Shown here: positions 7,352-16,448 of the stretch, one piece after another
How positions within the stretch are numbered: the stretch's first letter is position 1
How the letters are laid out: each line of letters opens with the position of its first letter
NCBI RefSeq assembly: GCF_004005965.1
Contig: NZ_SACY01000004.1
Coordinates: forward strand, 1-64,000
Origin: Sandaracinomonas limnophila
GTDB lineage: Bacteria > Bacteroidota > Bacteroidia > Cytophagales > Spirosomataceae
Direction: 5' to 3'
Length of the DNA: 64,000 nucleotides
Notes under the pieces: model-generated
Database searches by the model: none
Told to the model about the DNA's origin: nothing
The model's input: the letters and a program-made list of their open reading frames with translations, nothing else
Position numbers and translations under genes: made by a program

Positions 7352-9544
7352 TTAATTATTTAAATAATTCGACAGCTGTTTAATTGATTGGGCAACTTGA
7401 TGAATTTGTTCTTGCGCCTCATCAAATTGTTTTTGTTCAATGGCCTCACGAACACCTGGAACAGTTTTTACTCCGTAACCTGTATAAAATCCAGGTGCAT
7501 AAAGCGTATGTTTATACCAAGGGCGTCGTGGCAAGCCTTTTACGTTTAACATTTGTTGTTCTGCTTGGTACAACTTCACATTCAAACCTTGAAGTGCCGC
7601 TCCTTGTAAAGTAACTTTTTTTGACTCAATTAACTTTGCTGATTCTTCCAAGGCATTTAATGCATTTAATAGTGGTGAAAAATCAAGGTAGGGTACTTGC
7701 TTTTCAATTTTGGGAACTTCGTTTTTTTCTCTTGGGTCAGCAGCTAATAAATATGCTTTAGTTGCAATCAACTCATTTTGTGCCTTTGCCTTATCTCTCT
7801 GTTGCTCAACTAATTCTTGCAACTCTCCAACATATCCTTTAATTGTATGGTGTAAACTAGTAAAATCAAATGGTAAAACATCCGCATCCGCCAATCGAAG
7901 AGCTGCTCTTCCGGCAGTTTGAGCTAAGGTAACACCATATACAAAATCAGGATCTTTGAATCGAGCATAATGGTCATAGGAATCAAAAATTGAATGGTAT
8001 TCTCCACCTTCATCTTCTCCACCAAAACTAATATTTAAAGATGGAATTCCGATGTGTTGTATAAAGGACGAATAATCGGAACCCGAACCCATAGCTCCTA
8101 GGCGTATGGTTTGTTGTTTCAAAGCATCCAATTTTGCTTTAGGATTGGCAGCACTTATTGCCTGGTGGGCACGAGCCCTTTCAAAAACACTAACTTTTGT
8201 TTGTGGATCAACAACAGATTTTGCCACATCACTCATCAACGGAATAAAAGCATGTGAACCTTGGGCTTCTAAAAATCCACGCGCGTTACCATCCGAATTG
8301 ATATAGGCTACTGCTTTCTGTTTTAACTCATTCTGATGATCTTCCACCCATTCTGTTGAACCGATTAAACCCGGTTCTTCAGCATCCCAAGCACAATACA
8401 CTAAAGTTCTTTTGGGTTTCCAACCCGTTTTCAATAGTTGTCCAATAGAAATAGCCTCTTCTAATTCAGCAGCTAAACCACTTATCGGATCATTAGCACC
8501 ATTCACCCAAGCATCATGGTGATTTCCGCGGATCACCCACTGATCAGGAAATTCAGAACCTTTAATGGTAGCAATTACATTTTGTGCATCTGTGATTTTC
8601 CAATCAAATTTTAAATTCAAATGTACCGTTGAAACAGAGGGTCCGAAATGATAGGTGAACGGTAAGGCCCCTGCCCAAGATTTTGGCACAACTGCCCCAG
8701 CTAAATCCTTCAACAAGGGTGCTGCATCATGATAAGAAATGGGCAAAACAGGTATTTTTAAGAGATTTTCTGCATCCTCATGCTTTATACGCTCAACATT
8801 TCCCTTGGAACCTTTAAAAGGTGTACTAGGGTCGCCCGGATACACCACCATGTCCATGATGGAGCCTCGTTGAACCATGTATTCATTTTTAAACGCTCCC
8901 TTTGGATATACATCTCCAGCTACATAGCCATCATCTATCGGGTCAGAATAAATCAAACAACCAATGGCGCCATGTTCTTGGGCAACCTTCGGTTTTATTC
9001 CTCTCCAACTTCTTCCGTATTTAGCAATAACAATTTTACCTTTTACATCAATTCCTTGCTTTTCTAATTCAATATAATCTTCGGGCAAACCATAATTCAC
9101 AAAAACCAATTGTCCTCTCACATCACCATCAGCACTCCAAGCGTTGTATGGGGGAAGTTGGTCTGCTTGTCCAGAAGTTGCATCTTCTTTCAAAGGAATT
9201 TCTTTCAAAACTGCCTTGAAATTGGTAAGTCCCGACATCTCTAATTGTCGAACTTGTGGACTTGGAAACAAAACTTGATAAGTTTCTATTTTTGTCTCCC
9301 AACCGTTTTCTTTGAATATTTTTTCAACATCAGAAATGATTTTTTTTGAGCCGACCGAACCCACATGATGGGGAACAGAAGACAATAATTTGATGTGCTC
9401 TCCTACGCGCTTTGCGCTCATGTTTGCATCAAATTGTTTTTCCAAAGATTCCTGTTTGACAGAAATTTTGCCTAGATTTTGCTGAGCAAATCCCAAGGAA
9501 GAGCAAGCAAGGAAAAATAGGCCAGTAATTGATATTTTAGTCAT
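7352..9544 (-). CDS. exported M28 metallopeptidase, glutamate carboxypeptidase II type
   Basis: The 730-residue protein has a signal peptide, a PA insertion domain, the zinc peptidase domain and a C-terminal transferrin-receptor-like dimerisation domain, the order of human GCPII. The zinc site is intact: NHHDAWVNGANDP, WDAEEPGLIGSTEW, INSDGNARG and EYHSIFDSYDHY align with the GCPII metal-binding segments. It should release C-terminal amino acids from peptides in the periplasm or outside the cell. The length is normal for the family. A CAACCTATTC element lies just upstream of the start, as at several other exported-protein genes here. Confidence 0.92.
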   Translation of the reverse strand: MTKISITGLFFLACSSLGFAQQNLGKISVKQESLEKQFDANMSAKRVGEHIKLLSSVPHHVGSVGSKKIISDVEKIFKENGWETKIETYQVLFPSPQVRQLEMSGLTNFKAVLKEIPLKEDATSGQADQLPPYNAWSADGDVRGQLVFVNYGLPEDYIELEKQGIDVKGKIVIAKYGRSWRGIKPKVAQEHGAIGCLIYSDPIDDGYVAGDVYPKGAFKNEYMVQRGSIMDMVVYPGDPSTPFKGSKGNVERIKHEDAENLLKIPVLPISYHDAAPLLKDLAGAVVPKSWAGALPFTYHFGPSVSTVHLNLKFDWKITDAQNVIATIKGSEFPDQWVIRGNHHDAWVNGANDPISGLAAELEEAISIGQLLKTGWKPKRTLVYCAWDAEEPGLIGSTEWVEDHQNELKQKAVAYINSDGNARGFLEAQGSHAFIPLMSDVAKSVVDPQTKVSVFERARAHQAISAANPKAKLDALKQQTIRLGAMGSGSDYSSFIQHIGIPSLNISFGGEDEGGEYHSIFDSYDHYARFKDPDFVYGVTLAQTAGRAALRLADADVLPFDFTSLHHTIKGYVGELQELVEQQRDKAKAQNELIATKAYLLAADPREKNEVPKIEKQVPYLDFSPLLNALNALEESAKLIESKKVTLQGAALQGLNVKLYQAEQQMLNVKGLPRRPWYKHTLYAPGFYTGYGVKTVPGVREAIEQKQFDEAQEQIHQVAQSIKQLSNYLNN

Positions 9545-9574
9545 GTTGAATAGGTTGATTCAACGGTCAAATTA

Positions 9575-11977
9575 TCAAAATTTTCTGGAAAAGCCTACAC
9601 GTACTACTTGGGTTTCGTAATAATCCTTAGATGTGTATTTTAAATCGCCACTCTGAATGGATTTGGAAATTACCATAGTATTAAATAAATCAGTTGCATT
9701 CAAAAACACTTCATTTTTACCTTTTGAAAATTTCTTACTCAAGCCCAAATCCATTCCATATCGCTCATCAATTTTACCTTGCGGGATTAAATCGGGCGCC
9801 AAATAGGAAACAGATGCTTGTGCATCCCATCCATTCATTTTGAAAAAAGTATTCAATTTCAAACTTCCTGAATTAATTTGTTGCTGCACATTTTGTACGC
9901 TTCCCAAACGTGGATACACATAATTTGCTGTAAATGCATCAAAAGTATTTTGATAAAAATTCACATTTACATTATATCGAAAATTTGAACTTACCGTTTC
10001 TGAATAAAACCATTCTGTGCCACGAATGCTACTTAATCCTGCATTTTGCATTACATTGAAGACGGTATAACTCGATGGATCAGTCACAGCAATTCTAGTA
10101 ATAGTTCCATTGGTCACGCGTTGATACAATGCACCATATAAATAACCTTTTTCCAAATTCTTTTTGAACCCTAATTCCACATTATTGGTGTATTGCGGTT
10201 TTAATGCGGGATTCCCCACTTTCACAATCTCTGCATCGTCATATTTGGGAAAAACTCGAATATCCAATTCAGCCGGACGGTCTACACGTCGATTAAAATT
10301 CAATTGAATTTTATCACCATTTTCTAGTTTGAAGCCTAATTTGAAATTAGGAAATGGCTGAAAATATTCATAGCCATCTGTTTTATAAGCTTTGTTATTG
10401 GGATCCACCGCATATTGCACATTCACATACTCCATGCGAAGTCCCGCTTCCAATTCTAAATTTTTGGTATCGATCAAATAATTCAAATAGGCAGCCGGAA
10501 TGGTTTCCTTATAATTAGCCCAGCCCCCTGCACCCATATCGAAAGGGGTGTGTGCTCCTGGGTGAAAAATCATATTGGTTGGAATGAAACGATACCTGGT
10601 TTTTAAGCCCGACTCTAGCTTTCCAAATTGTAAAGGCTTTTGGAAATCTACATTCAAATCAAAAACGTTTTCGTCTGACAACAATTTAAAATCGTTTAAA
10701 TCTGTATAGGTAGGATTTATATCTGTAAAGAAATACTTTTCATCTTCTTGGTGCCAGGTATAATTGAAGGCTACATTTAATAGTTGGCCTGGTTTTGCAT
10801 AACTGTGTTTATATAGATTGGTAGCCGTTACAGTAGTCTTTAGTTCGTCTTCCAAAAACTGCCAAAGTCGTCTTCGATTCGACAAATCTCCATTGAAAAA
10901 GGGCTCATCTCCATCATCTAATATTTTTTCAGAACTAAATAATATCGAATGAGAAAAGGTGTTTTGGTCGTTTATTTTCCAATCCAATCCTGCAATGGCG
11001 GTTCCTATTTCCGTACGGCGATTACGTTTTATTTGTTGACGAACTACGTCACTATTCGTATAATTACGATTAATGTATTCATTTTTATTCAAAGTTGGAT
11101 TGTGGTAATAATCTCCTTGAAAATAAATTTGATACCGGTCTGATTTTTTACTTAAACTTAAAGATGGGTTGAGTTTTAAGGTTGATTGAAACTGGGGGCG
11201 AATTCCTGGCAAATTGCTCATTTTTTCCCAAATAGCTCCAGCTCCGCTGACCATTTGCATTTTTCCATTGAAGCCCGTCGCCGTACTTTTTTTGAAAATA
11301 ATATTTACAACACCTGCATTTCCGTTGGCATCATATTTTGCAGAGGGATTATTGATAATCTCAATTTTTTCAATGGATGAGGCTGGAATATTATCTAAAC
11401 CCGATTGACTAGAAAATCCAGTTAAAGCAGTTTGTTGACCATTGACCAACACTGCCACATTTGAACTTCCACGAATATTCAGTTTCCCGTCCTGAACCGT
11501 TACCCCTGGCAAGGTATTTAACACCTGCAAAACCGAGCCACCAGTCTGACTTTTCAACTCTTCTGCCGAAAATGTTTTTTTGTCTAATTTGGCATCTACT
11601 TCATCCTTTTTAGCAAGCACTTTAATTTCTTCAAGTACTTGAATATTAGGCGACATTTGAACTATTCCTAAATCCAAATAATTACTTAATGCCCCAACAA
11701 ACACATTTTTATCTAATTTCTCAAAACCTACACTTGAAAAAGTGAAAATATATTCCCCAGGCACAATTCCTTCTAATAAAAATTTACCTGCTTCATTACT
11801 AATGGCACCCGTAATAAATTTTTGAGTATTGGAAGATTTGACAACTATGTTGACGAATTCAAGGGGCTCTTTGGTTTGACTTTGAATACTCCCTGTTAAA
11901 TTAACCTTAATTTGTTGTGCGAAAGCCGCAAATCCAATTAAGGTTAAAACTAAGGTTTGATATAAATGCTTATTCAT
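9575..11977 (-). CDS. TonB-dependent receptor, outer-membrane beta-barrel family
   Basis: The mature start is MNKHLYQTLVLTLIGFAAFA, a clear signal peptide, so I start at 11977 and not at the ATG 81 nt upstream. A carboxypeptidase-regulatory-like Ig domain comes first (about 25-105). A plug follows (LNTLPGVTVQDGKLNIRGSS, then IEKIEIINNPSAKYDANGNA), and then a barrel of the OMP_b-brl_3 type. It probably imports an oligomeric or peptide substrate using TonB energy. No SusD partner is adjacent, so it is not a classical SusCD pair. It is 30 nt upstream of the M28 peptidase gene, which suggests uptake of peptides, but that is inference. Confidence 0.9.
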   Translation of the reverse strand: MNKHLYQTLVLTLIGFAAFAQQIKVNLTGSIQSQTKEPLEFVNIVVKSSNTQKFITGAISNEAGKFLLEGIVPGEYIFTFSSVGFEKLDKNVFVGALSNYLDLGIVQMSPNIQVLEEIKVLAKKDEVDAKLDKKTFSAEELKSQTGGSVLQVLNTLPGVTVQDGKLNIRGSSNVAVLVNGQQTALTGFSSQSGLDNIPASSIEKIEIINNPSAKYDANGNAGVVNIIFKKSTATGFNGKMQMVSGAGAIWEKMSNLPGIRPQFQSTLKLNPSLSLSKKSDRYQIYFQGDYYHNPTLNKNEYINRNYTNSDVVRQQIKRNRRTEIGTAIAGLDWKINDQNTFSHSILFSSEKILDDGDEPFFNGDLSNRRRLWQFLEDELKTTVTATNLYKHSYAKPGQLLNVAFNYTWHQEDEKYFFTDINPTYTDLNDFKLLSDENVFDLNVDFQKPLQFGKLESGLKTRYRFIPTNMIFHPGAHTPFDMGAGGWANYKETIPAAYLNYLIDTKNLELEAGLRMEYVNVQYAVDPNNKAYKTDGYEYFQPFPNFKLGFKLENGDKIQLNFNRRVDRPAELDIRVFPKYDDAEIVKVGNPALKPQYTNNVELGFKKNLEKGYLYGALYQRVTNGTITRIAVTDPSSYTVFNVMQNAGLSSIRGTEWFYSETVSSNFRYNVNVNFYQNTFDAFTANYVYPRLGSVQNVQQQINSGSLKLNTFFKMNGWDAQASVSYLAPDLIPQGKIDERYGMDLGLSKKFSKGKNEVFLNATDLFNTMVISKSIQSGDLKYTSKDYYETQVVRVGFSRKF

Positions 11978-12062
11978 TTGGCGGAAATTTTGACAAATGT
12001 AAAAGAATTTACAAAGGCAGATGATTAATTGGGATAAACAGTTCCAAAAAATAGACAAACGG

Positions 12063-12599
12063 CTAGCTCTTTTCCTTTTTCTTCAAATGTTCTGAAATAC
12101 TCTCCTTCAAACTTAAAAAGTCTGATAAAATAAAAACGAGGGTAACAAAGGACATAATAACCTCCATTACAATGATCAATTTGCCAGGAATGGTGGTGGG
12201 CATGATTTGTCCATAGCCAAAAAAAGAAAAATTAAGTACCGAGAAATACCAAGTTTCAAAAACCAATTCATAGGTATTCAAGTGTTTTTCAATACCCACA
12301 AAATTGAGAGGATTCACCTGGTTCAAACAGAAGTAGTCAAGCCCGAATGAAAAAATAACTAGAGAAATATTAACCATCATGAACAACATGAAATCGTGGT
12401 ACATAACCTCGTGTCGGCTGGCTTCTAAAATCTTTTTGTAACTAAAATAAACATAATAAGCCGATTTCAGGGCGGCCAAAATCACGATCAAGCTGGTGGT
12501 CAACAAAGGATTAAAAAATTCTTGGTCGTCTACAATGAAAAGGAAAAATCCTAGCAGTGTCACCAAAAGATATTTAAAAATAATTTGCCGATACTTCAT
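12063..12599 (-). CDS. two-pore-domain-like ion channel protein
   Basis: The 178-residue protein has about four hydrophobic helices and a pore loop before the last one. FSFFGYGQIMPTT aligns with the potassium-channel filter TVGYGDITPTT: the GYG core is present, but the usual Asp after it is Gln and the preceding Thr-Val is Phe-Phe. It belongs to the Ion_trans_2 type of small channels, and ion selectivity cannot be assumed. No RCK or nucleotide-binding domain follows. It lies between GH3 and the TonB-dependent receptor genes, with a terminator in front of it. Confidence 0.75.
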   Translation of the reverse strand: MKYRQIIFKYLLVTLLGFFLFIVDDQEFFNPLLTTSLIVILAALKSAYYVYFSYKKILEASRHEVMYHDFMLFMMVNISLVIFSFGLDYFCLNQVNPLNFVGIEKHLNTYELVFETWYFSVLNFSFFGYGQIMPTTIPGKLIIVMEVIMSFVTLVFILSDFLSLKESISEHLKKKEKS

Positions 12600-12624
12600 T
12601 TTAATTTTTTTCTCGAAGATAAAA

Positions 12625-12647
12625 AAAAGCGGGAAATTCCCGCTTTT
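12625..12647 (-). terminator. rho-independent terminator of the GH3 gene
   Basis: AAAAGCGGGAA pairs with TTCCCGCTTTT around a very short loop, and on the minus strand the stem is followed by a run of eight T. It lies 7 nt after the GH3 stop codon and before the channel gene, so the channel gene must have its own promoter or depend on read-through. Confidence 0.88.
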
Positions 12648-12653
12648 AAAACC

Positions 12654-14657
12654 TTAATAACTTATTCCTTCTCCAAATTTAAACAGTCCGTATCCCTCTC
12701 CTTCCATGAATCCGGGCACGTCCGATTTATTGTCTATTACCACTTGCATATTTTTCGGAGTAGTAAATGGCATTTTTCCGGTTGGATTAAATGCTCCTCT
12801 CACAACATCCAACAAGGCATCTTGGGTGGTTCCAAAAGTTGCAATTACAGAAGCTTTTGCAAAATCAATTTCTTCAATCACCCATGGATTTGAGTAATTG
12901 ATGGCCACAACGGTTGGTTTGGAATTGATCAATTCATTCACATGTTGCACATTTATTCTGTTGGCAGATAAACGAATATCAATTTCTTTGTATGAATTAT
13001 TAAACAATCCGCCAGAAGTTGGGATCAACCAAAGTAATACCACATCAGCATCTTCTTTTTTATCCACAAATTCTAGACCTTCAACTGTTGGCTTGTTGAC
13101 TGTTATTGGCGATTTCCCTTGACCTTTGTCATAATACGTTTCAAAATATACTTTCGTAGCTGCTTTGATAGGCAAAGTTTTTTGCTCATTTCTTAACAAA
13201 ACGATTGATTTACGTAAGGCCAAATCAGCCTTCTTTTGAAACTCAGCACTTCCCACTGTTTTAACTGCATTTTCAACATCTACATAAGGATTTTCAAACA
13301 AGCCTAAGTCAAATTTTTCCTTCAATAATTTGGCAACCGATTGATTAATTCTCTCCTCTGTAACCATTCCTTTACGTACTGTTTCTAAAAGCAAGGCTGG
13401 ATCAGCAGCACCAGAAAAAATATCTACTCCAGCGTTTAAAGCTTTTTGGTAACGCTCATTGATACTTAGGTTTTCCACACCCCAAGGCATCATGTCGATT
13501 GGACCTGTATCTGAATTGATAATTCCTTGATAGCCTAATTTTCCTTTTAATAAATCATTCACAATTGCTTTGTTGAACGAGAATCCAACTTCTTCAAATT
13601 CTTTTCCCTTCGGTGCAGAATAATAGGGCATTATTGAGGCAGTACCAGCTTCAATGGCTGCTTTGAATGGTTTTACATGGTATTCAAACATGCCACCAGG
13701 ATAATGCGCAAATTTTCCGTAGTCGAAGTGGGAATCTTGTCCACCCATTTGTGGTCCACCCCCAGGGAAGTGTTTAGTAGTCATTGCTACTGATTCTTTC
13801 CCTAATTTATTTCCTTGAAAACCGATCACAATATTTTTTATCATTTCGTATGTCAGGTCTGCATTTTCTCCAAAAGTACCTTCCACGCGCATCCAACGAG
13901 GTTCGGTGGCTAAGTCGGCCATGTACATATAACCTTTTCGAAGTCCCACCGCCGACCATTCTTTGGCTGCAATTTGTGCAAATTCACGTGTTAATTTGAA
14001 ATCACGCATGGCTGCTAATCCCAATTCCCCAGGCCATTTAGAAAATGCAGTAGAACCAACGCTTAAACCAATAGCAGCATCTGTAGTCACATGATTTCTT
14101 GGATTAGAAGCTATGATGGCAGGGATTCCCAAACGAGAGGCCTCACAAATTTCTTGTAAATTATTCGACCATTCGGCTAAGATTTTCGGACTCGTATTGG
14201 CGCGTAAAATGAAATGGCGCAAATGAAACTGGTTCACTCCTTTGGTAGTTCCTGCTGATGCCATGTTGGGAATTTGCAAAGGCTTGCGCGTAAACATGTT
14301 AACCGTTTGCACTAAATCCTCTTCATTAAATCCATTTCCGATTTCTGCTTTTGGAGCATTTTGTTGAAAAGAATAATCTCCCGATAAGCGGGTTGTGCTA
14401 ATCAACATGAATCCAACCTTTTCCTCTAAGGTCATTTGAGCAACCAGATTCTTGATTCGGGCCTCTACGGGCAAACGCCAATCTTCGTAAGCATCCAGCT
14501 TATTGTTTTTGTTTAAATCTTTAAATTTTAATTTGCCAACTGAGATAATTGATGCTTTTTTAGCACCTAAATCGGGCTGTGAAACTTTTTGTGCAAATGC
14601 CAAATTAGAAAGCATCGCAAGGCTTAAAACGGATGTTAAAATATATTTAGGGTACAT
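12654..14657 (-). CDS. exported glycoside hydrolase family 3 enzyme
   Basis: The 667-residue protein has a signal peptide, the GH3 N-terminal barrel (about 60-430) and the GH3 C-terminal alpha/beta sandwich (about 470-660). It keeps KHFPGGGPQMGGQDSHFDYG, the substrate-binding KHFPG motif, and GIINSDTGPIDM, which carries the nucleophile Asp. The family contains beta-glucosidases, xylosidases and similar exo-enzymes. The DTG context in place of the classical SDW makes glucosidase an unsafe specific call. A Dockerin-like or Fn3 extension is absent. It should act in the periplasm on oligosaccharides released from plant or algal polymers. Confidence 0.92.
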   Translation of the reverse strand: MYPKYILTSVLSLAMLSNLAFAQKVSQPDLGAKKASIISVGKLKFKDLNKNNKLDAYEDWRLPVEARIKNLVAQMTLEEKVGFMLISTTRLSGDYSFQQNAPKAEIGNGFNEEDLVQTVNMFTRKPLQIPNMASAGTTKGVNQFHLRHFILRANTSPKILAEWSNNLQEICEASRLGIPAIIASNPRNHVTTDAAIGLSVGSTAFSKWPGELGLAAMRDFKLTREFAQIAAKEWSAVGLRKGYMYMADLATEPRWMRVEGTFGENADLTYEMIKNIVIGFQGNKLGKESVAMTTKHFPGGGPQMGGQDSHFDYGKFAHYPGGMFEYHVKPFKAAIEAGTASIMPYYSAPKGKEFEEVGFSFNKAIVNDLLKGKLGYQGIINSDTGPIDMMPWGVENLSINERYQKALNAGVDIFSGAADPALLLETVRKGMVTEERINQSVAKLLKEKFDLGLFENPYVDVENAVKTVGSAEFQKKADLALRKSIVLLRNEQKTLPIKAATKVYFETYYDKGQGKSPITVNKPTVEGLEFVDKKEDADVVLLWLIPTSGGLFNNSYKEIDIRLSANRINVQHVNELINSKPTVVAINYSNPWVIEEIDFAKASVIATFGTTQDALLDVVRGAFNPTGKMPFTTPKNMQVVIDNKSDVPGFMEGEGYGLFKFGEGISY

Positions 14658-14721
14658 TGGAAAGATGTTTTTCTATAAAAGCAAAAACTATCCAAAACCT
14701 AATTGTTTGAAACTGAAAATC

Positions 14722-15021
14722 TTAAATTTCCATTTCTAAAAGATAAGAAGATAAGGTCTTCCCGTGCGGATCTAGAGATAGAGAGGTGGTCACACCTGAT
14801 TCCAAGGCATTTTGACAAACAAACAAAAGCGCCTGCACATTATCCATTTCGTACCGAACAATTTCACCTTTCACAATGTGTTGCAAATGAACCTTCAGTT
14901 TTTCAATGGTTACTTTTTCTTTCAATAAAGTATAGTTAGATTCCTCGAAAGGAATTAAAGAAAGGGTAGAAATATTTCCTTTGTCACCAGCTCTACTATG
15001 TGCTATTTCGTACAATTTCAT
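14722..15021 (-). CDS. small AtuA-like ferredoxin-fold protein
   Basis: The 99-residue product begins MKLYEIAHSRAGDKGNIS. This matches the small domain that in other bacteria is fused to, or encoded beside, AtuA/DUF1446 proteins; the AHSRAGDKGN motif is the hallmark. I chose the ATG at 15021, one nucleotide after the stop of the AtuA gene, over a TTG 9 nt upstream. It is last in the operon and probably forms a complex with the AtuA protein. Confidence 0.85.
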   Translation of the reverse strand: MKLYEIAHSRAGDKGNISTLSLIPFEESNYTLLKEKVTIEKLKVHLQHIVKGEIVRYEMDNVQALLFVCQNALESGVTTSLSLDPHGKTLSSYLLEMEI

Positions 15022-15022
15022 G

Positions 15023-16447
15023 CTATACAAAGATTACAGTTTGCTCAATTAATTCTCTTGGGAACAACACAGAAACAATTCCAATTTGTTCAATCGTATT
15101 TTTACGAACACCTCCGCCACCTGCTGGACCATTGGTGTACAGCGCATCCACCTCTTCTCCAATAAGGTTCGCTAATTCAGCTGTTGTCGCTTTTCCAACC
15201 ACTCGTAAACGAACTTCTGTGGGTTTTGAATTTTGCAGGCTTCCTTGGAAAAGGGAATCGACGCCGATTAATTCTATTCGTAAATCCCAAATTTGATCTT
15301 TTTTACCCCCAGTTTCACTGAGGGCTATTTGAAGTTCAAGTCCTTCGGACTTGTTATTTGCATTTATTTGAAAAAAACCTTGCTCACTCTGCTCACTTTG
15401 CTCACTCTTAAATCTTTGTAAAATAATCTCTCCCGCCAATTTTGCCCTTTCAACCGCATCAGAACCACCATAGGAAATTTCCCCCTCACCCTGAAAAAAG
15501 GCACGATACCCAACACTTACTTTTAAGGTTTTGGGTTTTTCATTTCCTCCGCCTGCAAAAAGTTGGACCTGATTGGGTTCTATTTCTTTTAATTGTACCG
15601 ACATAAAATCGGCACTTACATCGGGAGTTAAATAGGCATGCGGATTGACAACTTCATATAATAACTGTTCCTTGGCCGTTTTCAAATTCAGCAAACCGCC
15701 AGTTTTTGGCAGTTTACTAAAAGTCGCTAGGCCATCTTCTGACACATCAGCGAAAGGGAATCCCAAATTGGCAAGGTCTTCTATTTTTTTATGTCTGAGG
15801 TCAGCAAAATAGCCTCCAGTTAATTGTCCAGCACATTCTAGTAAGTGTCCAACAATTGTTCCTCGTCCCAATTTTTCCCAGTCGGTGGATTCCCAATTGA
15901 ATTCAAAAAGCATAGGAGCCAAAAACAAAGATGGGTCTGCCACTCGGCCTGTAATTATAATATCTGCTCCTTGGTGGAGTGCCTCCACGATGCCTTCTGC
16001 GCCTATGTAGGCATTTGCAGAAAGAATATCATATTTGGCCAAGGATTTGCCGGTTTCTAGGGTTTGCAGAGAACTTTTATTCAATTCAACAAACTCTAAG
16101 ACATCATCGCCTAAAACGGCGGCAATTTTAAATTCTAGCCCTAATTCAATAGAAATTTCTTTGATTTTCTTTGCAGCGGCTAGGGGATTTGCTGCTCCTA
16201 TATTACTAATTAATCGAACTTTATTTTTTTTGATATGTGGCAATAAAGGCCTTATTCTTTTTTCAAGTAATGGGTCATAACCCAAGTCTGGATTCGCCAA
16301 TTTACGTTTTTGTGCCAAAGCAATTGTTCTTTCTGCCAAGCACTCTAAAACTAAATAATTTAGGTCCGCCTTTTCAGCCAATAAAACAGCAGGTTCAATC
16401 CGATCTCCCGAAAATCCTGCCCCCGAACCTATGCGTATTGTTTTCAT
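15023..16447 (-). CDS. AtuA-family protein (DUF1446)
   Basis: The 474-residue cytosolic protein starts MKTIRIGSGAGFSGDRIEPA, the DUF1446 signature, and contains GADIIITGRVADPSLFLAP in the middle. The family is named after AtuA of acyclic terpene (citronellol) utilisation in Pseudomonas. Most members occur without other atu genes, and none are seen here. The neighbouring citrate-type transporter, 1 nt away, points instead to a carboxylate substrate. That is inference from context; no reaction can be assigned. Confidence 0.85.
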   Translation of the reverse strand: MKTIRIGSGAGFSGDRIEPAVLLAEKADLNYLVLECLAERTIALAQKRKLANPDLGYDPLLEKRIRPLLPHIKKNKVRLISNIGAANPLAAAKKIKEISIELGLEFKIAAVLGDDVLEFVELNKSSLQTLETGKSLAKYDILSANAYIGAEGIVEALHQGADIIITGRVADPSLFLAPMLFEFNWESTDWEKLGRGTIVGHLLECAGQLTGGYFADLRHKKIEDLANLGFPFADVSEDGLATFSKLPKTGGLLNLKTAKEQLLYEVVNPHAYLTPDVSADFMSVQLKEIEPNQVQLFAGGGNEKPKTLKVSVGYRAFFQGEGEISYGGSDAVERAKLAGEIILQRFKSEQSEQSEQGFFQINANNKSEGLELQIALSETGGKKDQIWDLRIELIGVDSLFQGSLQNSKPTEVRLRVVGKATTAELANLIGEEVDALYTNGPAGGGGVRKNTIEQIGIVSVLFPRELIEQTVIFV

Positions 16448-16448
16448 T

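Noticed and set aside
9575-11977. SusC/SusD polysaccharide utilisation locus
   Set aside because: Neither TonB-dependent receptor in the window has an adjacent SusD-like lipoprotein, and both have the OMP_b-brl_3 type barrel, not the SusC type.
12585-12893. Plus-strand frames across the GH3 and channel genes
   Set aside because: They are antisense shadows of strongly recognised minus-strand genes and cross a terminator.
14722-16447. Acyclic terpene (citronellol) utilisation pathway
   Set aside because: Only the AtuA-type proteins are present; no carboxylase or other Atu enzymes are in the window, and the neighbours point to carboxylates.
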